Under the pieces are notes generated by a model. The model saw only the letters and a list, made by a program, of their open reading frames with translations, ran no database searches and was not told where the DNA came from. A stretch of DNA of 64,000 bases from Phymatolithon calcareum (taxonomy: Eukaryota; Rhodophyta; Florideophyceae; Hapalidiales), in the NCBI GenBank assembly GCA_977006965.1, contig OZ345380.1:372001-436000 (forward strand), written 5' to 3'. A program made the translations under genes and the position numbers. This document shows positions 58,152-64,000 of the stretch, piece after piece (the stretch's first letter is position 1; each line of letters starts with the position of its first letter).

Positions 58152-58254
58152 TCAATACAGGCCTTCTTCGTTCTCCATGCGTTCTATGAGTGTCTTGCTA
58201 AATAGTAAGAGCTCATCTAGCGCCTTTTCTGCTTCTAGTCGTTTTTCTCCTTCT
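58152..58254 (-). pseudogene. C-terminal end of the interrupted host LINE ORF
   Basis: Reads EAEKALDELLLFSKTLIERM and ends ENEEGLY-stop, matching the end of the related ORF at 62,640-62,722 (EKALDDLLFFSKSIIESMQH). It is separated from the rest of its frame (from 60,527 upward) by the 2272-bp LINE insertion. Confidence 0.92.
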
Positions 58255-60526
58255 TTCTTTCTTTCTTTATTGCGGAAAGATTGCTCACACTTATGGTAAG
58301 CGTCTAGAGCTGTTTTGCAACAGCATCTCATTGTTCAGAAATTTGAGTACGGCTAGGGGTCTCTCACGGCATACCTCTTCTACAGTCTTTTTTCCCACTC
58401 GGCCAATATATTTTCGTCGTGAGGCGGAACGTCCACCACATCGTAGGATTAGGTGTTCGGTAGTTTCCTTGGAACCAGAATTACAGGCCTTGCACACTGG
58501 ATCGTACGGAATTACTTCCATATTGCATCCGTGGTGAAAAGTGGCAACCACTGGGGTGCAGTCTCCAATCAGCTGGTGCAGCATCACCTCTGCTCGTCTA
58601 TGCGATATGGGAAGGTCTTCTGTAAGGGTTGGAACGACGACTGGATCGAATTTGGAAGGCGGCCTGATGATGGATCTTGCTGCTTCAAGTGTCAGAGGAA
58701 CTTTCTGGTGGTCCAGAAGGTTAGATTCGTAGATACCCTTTCGAGCTAATTCGTCGGCAGCATCATTTCTTGGAATTCCACAGTGACTAGGAATCCAAAT
58801 GCCTTCGACAAAGATACCCTTGGACATCAGCTGCTCCATAAGGCCCCAAAGTTTCCGTACCATCTCCCCATATCCCCTTGGTTCACCGTCAATAGCATCG
58901 ATAGCGCTCCTACTGTCAGTGAACCACCGTATAGTGCTTCCAGGTGCGAATGGGATCTTCAACACTTCTTGGAACGCATGGGCAGCGGCAAAGACCTCGG
59001 CGTCATATGAAGATCCAACAGCTCCTGCCGTCAGCGCCAATTCCTTCACCATTTCGTTTCCGTTCATCAGCAAAATCCCTGCGCCGCCGACATTAGCAGG
59101 TATGGTTCTATACATGTCTAGCATATCGCCATCCTCATCACAAAGAACCGCATGCTGTTTGGAAACGGTTGGAGTGGAGGCATACGCATGTTTGTCACCG
59201 TCGTCGTAGAAAAGGAGAATATCCGGTGGTTTCCCGTGTCGAGTCGAAAACTTCGCCACCGCCGGGCTGTCTTGGTGGAGCAATACGTCGAATTTCTTCA
59301 GCGTCGCGGTGTACCAGCCTTCATCCCAGTTCACCGAGACTCGTTCGTCATTTTGAAACTCGCGGATGAACTCGGTGGGTATTTCTCCAACGCTGCCATC
59401 TGTCCATAGTTCAATGGCCGCCGGTTGCATGACTTCCCGCTCGAGTATCAGAGCCTCTGCGGCTAGTTTCTTTTCCTTTTCCCCATCCTTTGCTGACACA
59501 GGGGTAAGAAAACTGCAATATTTTTTCTTCGAACGGTCCTTCCCAATTGGTGAATGGAATTTATTTCGCGGGACCGCAAGAATTCCCTTTTCAGCGAGCT
59601 GTTGGGTACTAGTCTCGCGCCATGATCGCACTTGACTCTTCGGTTTCGCCACACGAGTGTTCATTGCACCTGTAACTGGGGTGTCCGGCAACAATCTTAA
59701 CGCTTTTTCCATCACCATGGTAGCCTCCAGTTCTCCAAAATCATGCAGTGCCTTCATGCCAGTAAGCAACCGAAGTTTCGAAATCTTTGTGGCTTTCAAG
59801 CAACCGGTAGAGACTCGAGCCCCTTCGTTTCTCGCAACTTCCACTTGCTTGATGTGGGTGTCAGCCCCGTGTACCGCGTAGGCCGAGGCTCCGTATAGCG
59901 CTACTGGTTCACAGTAGCTTTTTCGGAATGACTCCATCGCATGTGACTCAGCTCCCCAAGTAGTTCCACTGAGAGCGCGCATGAACCGAGTCTTTGATTT
60001 GAGCTTTCTTCCGGTTTCCGAGCAGTGTTTCTTGAAGCTAAGTCGCTGATCAAAATGGACTCCAAGAAATTTGTAGTCCGCCACCGCCTCGATCACTGCT
60101 CCCGAGATGCTGACCATTCCGCCGATCCGATGAATCGGAGGCTTGCCACCTCGGGCGAATCCTAGGACTTTGCACTTGCGAGCATTGACTGTTATGCGCA
60201 ATCCTTTGCAATGCTGTGCAAGAATATGAGCAGCTTGGTTGAGTTTGTCAATGACGTCATCCCAGTTTTTTCCGACTGCGTGGAAACTGGTGTCATCAGC
60301 AAAGCTGAATTGAACCAGACCGTCAAGATTGACATCCAAGTCAGAAATGTACAAGTTCCAAAGACCTGGGGATAGCGAGCTTCCTTGGGGAAGGCCGCAA
60401 CCAAGAACTCGAGATTTAGAAGTAGCATTGTTCCTCAACCCTCTAGCTCTCCTGTCCGATAGATAGGAATGAAGCCAGCAGAGTAAGTTTGGGTCACACT
60501 GGAGGTCCGACAGTTTTGCGAGCAGC
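58255..60526 (-). mobile_element. 5'-truncated LINE with RT and RNase H, inserted in a LINE
   Basis: 2272 bp on the minus strand, flanked by TTTTTCTCCTTCT at 58,242-58,254 and 60,527-60,539 (13 bp). The 3' end is GCAATAAAG followed by (AAAG)n, seen as TTTC repeats at 58,255-58,268. The open reading frame fills nearly all of it without stops, so the insertion is recent. Confidence 0.95.
58291..60525 (-). CDS. LINE polyprotein: RT, RNase H with Tudor-like insert, zinc motif
   Basis: About 744 codons open from the 5' truncation point to a stop at 58,291. Residue numbers below count from 60,438. The RT palm is partial: GLPQGSSLSP at 16-25 and the catalytic box FADD at 46-49. Thumb and connection follow to about 335. 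RNase H: WTDG at 345-348 (first Asp), SYDAEVF at 477-483 (Glu), WFTDSRSA at 505-512 (second Asp), IWIPSHCGIPRNDAADELA at 547-565 (His and last Asp); all four acids are present. Between the first two RNase H strands (about 352-447) lies an insert with RVSVNWDEGWYTATLKKFD and ILLFYDDGDKHAYA, resembling a Tudor/SH3-like barrel. The C-terminus has CKAC...EHLILRC, the LINE CCHC-type finger. The N-terminal endonuclease and ORF1 are absent. Confidence 0.9.
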   Translation of the reverse strand: MLAKLSDLQCDPNLLCWLHSYLSDRRARGLRNNATSKSRVLGCGLPQGSSLSPGLWNLYISDLDVNLDGLVQFSFADDTSFHAVGKNWDDVIDKLNQAAHILAQHCKGLRITVNARKCKVLGFARGGKPPIHRIGGMVSISGAVIEAVADYKFLGVHFDQRLSFKKHCSETGRKLKSKTRFMRALSGTTWGAESHAMESFRKSYCEPVALYGASAYAVHGADTHIKQVEVARNEGARVSTGCLKATKISKLRLLTGMKALHDFGELEATMVMEKALRLLPDTPVTGAMNTRVAKPKSQVRSWRETSTQQLAEKGILAVPRNKFHSPIGKDRSKKKYCSFLTPVSAKDGEKEKKLAAEALILEREVMQPAAIELWTDGSVGEIPTEFIREFQNDERVSVNWDEGWYTATLKKFDVLLHQDSPAVAKFSTRHGKPPDILLFYDDGDKHAYASTPTVSKQHAVLCDEDGDMLDMYRTIPANVGGAGILLMNGNEMVKELALTAGAVGSSYDAEVFAAAHAFQEVLKIPFAPGSTIRWFTDSRSAIDAIDGEPRGYGEMVRKLWGLMEQLMSKGIFVEGIWIPSHCGIPRNDAADELARKGIYESNLLDHQKVPLTLEAARSIIRPPSKFDPVVVPTLTEDLPISHRRAEVMLHQLIGDCTPVVATFHHGCNMEVIPYDPVCKACNSGSKETTEHLILRCGGRSASRRKYIGRVGKKTVEEVCRERPLAVLKFLNNEMLLQNSSRRLP

Positions 60527-61337
60527 TTTTTCTCCTTCTAGGTCGTACCCTGCTAGCGTGCTTTCAAGGGTCTCCATATGCTCTCTGGCTCTTGTGCCGA
60601 ATTCTTCGGTCATACTTGTTGTTGACACCTGTGGGAATCTTCCGCAGGCATACTGCAGTGCGAGTTGTCTGTGCTTCACCTTAAGGAACTTGAGTATTGC
60701 TGGCAATTCACTTGTCTTTTCGTATGGAATCTTCCTTTTCCGCTTCGATTCTAGGCGGTCTTCTTCCATTGCCAGAAATTTAGATCGAAGTGTTTGTGAA
60801 GACTGGTTTGTTTGGATATGCTTGACAGCTTCACCAAACGGCTCTCTGGTTTCCATCGCGGCGATATCTTTCCTTGTGTACAGCAATTCATGGTTTCTGC
60901 TTTCGGGCACTTCATTTAGATACATACGTTCCTTCTCCTTGTTCCTTCGCAGAATTTTGAAGGCCAAGATTTCTCGACGATGTGGGGCCGTCTGGATCCG
61001 GCACAGGAGACGGAGCCTGTCCGTCCTTCCGCGGGCCAGTGGCCCGAATACTTGATTGAAGAATGTTGCTTCTACTTCCTTGACGGCATTTTGTACGTCT
61101 TCTGACCAGGGCGTTAAGTGCATTATGTACTCCCAGCGTGGCTGTACTAGCGCCTTGTATATCTGAATACACTTCTGTATACTTAAACCTTTCTTGAACA
61201 CTCCCAGTGTACGCAATTCGTGCACGGCCGTCCTTGCTTTCTTTAGTCGTTGCATCATTAGCGTATCTGTGACTCCTCCGGGGTCTAGGGATACCCCAAG
61301 ATAAGTGACCTCCGGAACGTGTACCAAAACCTTGCTC
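60527..61337 (-). pseudogene. Host LINE ORF, main segment
   Basis: Minus-strand frame reading KVLVHVPEVTYLGVSLDPGG through QPRWEYIMHLTPW and RGRTDRLRLLCRIQ to HMETLESTLAGYDLEGEK, at which point the other LINE was inserted. It is closely related to the ORF at 61,983-62,722. The sequence beyond 61,338 in the same frame is an antisense read of another LINE fragment, not part of this protein. Confidence 0.88.
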
Positions 61338-61574
61338 GCGAGCACAGCCGTGATTGAGCTGGTCGCGCTCCAACGCATTCTATCTTCATCCAAGATTAGT
61401 CCTGAAATTGAATATGAATATAAGCGACTCACTGGAGCACTTGTTCGGAGAGAAATACGAATCAAGGATATACTGAATTGTCAAAGTACGTGAGCTTAGA
61501 AAATCGTGCGAAAGCGGCACTGTTACTCTTGAAGAGAGGACTTGGGAGTTTTTAAAATAAATCAACACATATCC
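61338..61574 (+). mobile_element. LINE 3' end (ATATCC family) in the host LINE
   Basis: Plus strand, reading TAVIELVALQRILSSSKISP to the end KDILNCQST and then the family UTR ending AATCAACACATATCC. It divides the host LINE frame between TFKR and KVLVHV. I could not find a clear target duplication, so a small deletion may have accompanied the insertion. Confidence 0.8.
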
Positions 61575-61698
61575 CCCGCTTGAATGTCTTGCCCATTGTT
61601 TCCTCCGATTCGAGGACTTCGCTTTTCCCTTGTTTAGTGTTCCACGTCATCTCTCGCGCTTGTGCCCATTGGGTAGCTATATCCAATACCGAAATAAA

Positions 61699-61969
61699 AA
61701 TGTTTTAACTAAGAATCCGTGTAACAGCCGGGATAAAATGGCCTTCATAATACGGGGCTCGAAAAATTATCAAATCCGCTATTTAGTCCATAGAAAAGAA
61801 AATGGTACCAATGCCTTCGGAACCTTCCGATCTATCGATTGTCAACTTCATCTGAGAGGTGAGCGCTTTCTCGCTGCAGCCGGAGTACGCAAGAAAAAGG
61901 GTGATTTAGGTGCAAAATATTATTTTGGTTATCATATTATGATAACCATCGTTTAGGGGAGTGAAAAGC
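61699..61969 (+). other. Flank with possible FLYWCH-like relic
   Basis: A plus frame at 61,738-61,956 reads IRGSKNYQIRYLVHRKENGT then FRSIDCQLHLRGERF, which loosely recalls a FLYWCH zinc finger (KNGT, C, basic residues), as in some MULE-associated proteins. A perfect palindrome GGTTATCATA/TATGATAACC lies at 61,927-61,947. Weak evidence. Confidence 0.2.
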
Positions 61970-61982
61970 ACTTCACTTGCGG

Positions 61983-62722
61983 AATGCATCCAAGTATACA
62001 AGGCATTAATCCAGCCACGCTGGGAGTACGCTATGCACTTAACACCGGGGACAGAAAATATCCAGAGCGCGGTCAAGGAAGTTGAACAAACGTTTTTCAG
62101 AAAAGTCTTCGGGCCACTGGCACGAGGAAAGACGGATAGACTTCGCGTAATATGTCGAATCCAAGCTGCTTCCCATCGACGGGAAATACTAGCTTTCAAG
62201 ATGCTGAGAAGGACCATGGCGAAGAAAGAAAAGTTTCCGGTGCAAATACCAGAGAGAAGAAATTCAGAAGAGCTTCAGGCCACAAGTAACGACATCAGAG
62301 CGATGGAAACCAGAGAACCGTTTGATGAAGCGATGAAGCACATAATAGCGAACCAATCTGCAGAAGAACTCCGATCGGCATTCCTGACAAAGGAAGGAGA
62401 GAGCCTTGAATCGAAGAGAAAGAGGAAAATTCCGTACGACAAGACAAGAGAACTCCCTGCAATACTCAAATTTCCAAAACTGAAACAAAGGCAACTGGCG
62501 ATTCAGTACGCCTTTGAAAGATTTCCCCAAGTGTCTACCACACTGATGGCAGATAGATTCGGAAACAAAGTCAGACAGCACATGGAGACCCTGGATCGCA
62601 ACTTGTCAGCCTATGAACTCAAGGAAGACGACAGAGCGGCAACTGAGAAGGCACTAGATGACCTTTTGTTCTTCAGCAAAAGCATCATCGAGAGTATGCA
62701 GCATGAAGAAGACCTGTACTGA
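61983..62722 (+). CDS. LINE ORF C-terminal 246 aa
   Basis: Uninterrupted to TGA at 62,720-62,722. Blocks QPRWEYAMHLTPGTENIQSA, RGKTDRLRVICRIQAASHRR, KRKRKIPYDKTRELPAIL and RFPQVSTTLMADRFGNKVRQ are shared with the interrupted copy. This is the region downstream of the RT thumb, basic and helical with no RNase H. The first codons come from the target duplication and are not LINE sequence. Function of this C-terminal domain is not known to me. Confidence 0.85.
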
Positions 62723-62900
62723 AAGAAGAAGCGACGCCTCGAAACTGCTACGAAGAGCAATCAAAACAACCGAACACATGCTAGGGTCTCAGATAGAATG
62801 CTAGACATAAGAGTAGAGCCGCCCTAGCGTGGCCAGAACCTGAGGAAGCCCTGCCCGTATATTTGTATGACTGCGGGGCTTTAAAAAATTGCAATAAAAA
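61983..62900 (+). mobile_element. 5'-truncated LINE, GCAATAAAAA-end family
   Basis: 918 bp, flanked by ACTTCACTTGCGG at 61,970-61,982 and 62,901-62,913. 3' end TTAAAAAATTGCAATAAAAA with no further tail. It is the best-preserved copy of the family that is interrupted at 56,614-61,688. Confidence 0.95.
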
Positions 62901-62920
62901 ACTTCACTTGCGGCCATGAT

Positions 62921-63852
62921 CTCTTGTGCAGTCAAGATGGGAATATGCTCTACATCTCACACCTTGGACCGCGAAGGTGGCCTCGGAAGTGAGGAAAGTT
63001 GAATCTATGTTCTTCGGGCAAATCCTCGGGAAACCAGGAAAAAGGAGCTTGGACAGGTGCAGGGCCATGTGTCGAATCCTCCAAGCCAAGGGAAGAGGAG
63101 ACGTCCTTGCAAGACGCTTTGCGCAGAGATAGATAAGAAGACGCGATTCGCTGATATCAGGTCCAACAGCAGAGATAGCGAACAGGGAACGTTTAGAAGC
63201 GGAGAGAGATATTGTCCACGCGAGAGTGAATGGCTTCCTGTGCGAAGCTGCAAACGAAGCGACAGCTAAGACAAACATGAAGAAATACCAACAACAAAAG
63301 ACACTGGAGGCCGTAGAGGATGTGGAAAAGTCGAAAAAACGACCTATACCGAGGCGAAAGATTCGTTACACCCGCACCTTCTCTTCAACTCAAGAAGACA
63401 CAGAACACTTGCCATCAAGTGGTCATTTGGAATGTTGCCTCCAATGAGCACCTCCACCCTTATCGAACTCACCGGCCAATGTGGGAAAGATGCCATCGAA
63501 GATGTGATAAATGACCTTGCAATGGACAGAGTCTCCAAAGAGGACAGCGCCTGGACTAAACGAGCATTAGACGAGCTCCTAACCATTTTCCCGGCTGTGG
63601 ACAAGTAAGGAATGCCGGCAACTTGAAATCACGGTGTGTCACAGGACAGGGGATTAATTTTCCCCCTCGAGGTCCCGAAGGAGACCAGAGGTGGGTTTTT
63701 GTAGTCCACTGAATCGTGTTACACCAACAAGAAAAGAAGCTCTTCTTTAGAAAGAATCCAGCCAAAACCTCTTGGTACTAGGAAAATAGCCTCAAGTGTC
63801 AGCATATGCGTTGGTAACTTTTAAATAAAAATATACATTTCTTCTTCTTCTT
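62921..63852 (+). mobile_element. 5'-truncated LINE, (TTC)n-tail family
   Basis: About 930 bp. Reads RWEYALHLTPWTAKVASEVR to FAQR, then a stop, broken frames, and an ORF end at 63,606-63,608 (AWTKRALDELLTIFPAVDK). The UTR matches 53,774-53,997 and ends in five TTC units. It is flanked by CTTGCGGCCATGAT (62,907-62,920) and CTTGTGGCCATGAT (63,853-63,866), one mismatch. The left duplication overlaps that of the adjacent LINE. Confidence 0.85.
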
Positions 63853-63866
63853 CTTGTGGCCATGAT

Positions 63867-64000
63867 ACTTGGTGAAGGAAGCGAAAAGCTAAACACTGCA
63901 CCCAAGCTGGGCAAACGCACGCAATTCGAACGCCAGCTATACTGTTAGAGTCTGTACTATATCCGCTATCCCATGCACTGGGCCTCAGCGCTACCGTGAT
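63867..64000. other. Window end, nothing recognised
   Basis: 134 bases of flank with no feature seen. Confidence 0.5.

Larger units (their letters stand above)
56614..61688 (-). mobile_element. LINE (GCAATAAAAA-end family) carrying three insertions
   Basis: The minus-strand host element starts in the RT region (DIATQWAQAREMTWNTKQGK at about 61,690-61,577) and ends with a UTR matching 62,723-62,900. It is flanked by CCGAAATAAA at 56,604-56,613 and 61,689-61,698. Without inserts it would be about 1.2 kb, like the other 5'-truncated LINEs. Inserted in it are a plus-strand LINE end (about 61,338-61,574), a 2272-bp LINE (58,255-60,526) and a TTAA element (56,636-57,962). The host ORF reads in frame across the 58-60 kb insertion once the insert and one duplication copy are ignored, so it was open when hit. 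Confidence 0.85.

Noticed and set aside
1-64000. tRNA or rRNA genes
   Set aside because: No cloverleaf with A and B boxes and no rRNA core sequence was noticed by eye. A covariance-model scan would be needed to exclude divergent ones.

Overview
The window looks like nuclear DNA from an intron-poor, repeat-rich eukaryote. The recognisable single-copy genes are eukaryotic (an OLA1/YchF-type ATPase and an RTF2-family protein). They run without introns, are GC-rich, and sit in a much more AT-rich background full of transposable elements. A YqgF/RuvX-like resolvase gene with an N-terminal extension fits a photosynthetic lineage. A red alga or another compact-gene alga is my best guess, but the sequence alone does not settle the organism.

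Layout. 1-1880: no clear gene. 1881-4830: a perfect 10-bp satellite of 295 units, with a decayed right edge to about 4920. 4921-10,100: AT-rich DNA with hairpins and a direct repeat. 10,332-14,060: a decayed, frameshifted coding tract I cannot name. 15,572-16,328: a pogo/Tigger-like transposase relic. 17,255-17,649: a 5'-truncated LINE. 19,096-20,614: two long palindromes, each interrupted by a terminal-inverted-repeat element; one is a hAT element with a perfect 8-bp target duplication. 21,827-39,477: the gene-bearing stretch, with YqgF-like (+), an orphan TP-rich protein (-), a LINE insertion, OLA1 (-), RTF2 (+), LINE fragments and an orphan protein with a possible C2HC knuckle (-). 39,478-48,350: non-coding, rich in TACTGTA-type motifs. 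48,365-63,852: a dense nest of mobile elements.

The nest can be resolved by target-site duplications. A Mutator-like (MULE) composite occupies 51,114-56,268, with about 65-bp terminal inverted repeats and a 10-bp duplication. It contains a SWIM/zinc-knuckle transposase relic, a hAT relic and four LINE fragments. Next to it, a LINE on the minus strand (56,614-61,688) has been hit three times: by a TTAA-flanked element, by a second LINE of 2.27 kb, and by a third LINE fragment. Two more LINE insertions follow, side by side.

At least five LINE 3'-end types coexist. One ends in ATATCC with no tail, one in GCAATAAAAA, and three carry simple-repeat tails: (AAAG)n, (TTC)n and (AATCC)n. The most unusual protein feature is in the 2.27-kb LINE (58,255-60,526): about 95 residues are inserted in its RNase H domain between the first two strands, and they resemble a Tudor/SH3-like barrel.

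The host genes look like ordinary housekeeping functions: an obg-like ATPase, replication termination/fork factor RTF2, and a putative organellar resolvase. I see no operon-like co-organisation, apart from OLA1 and RTF2 being divergently arranged across about 850 bp.
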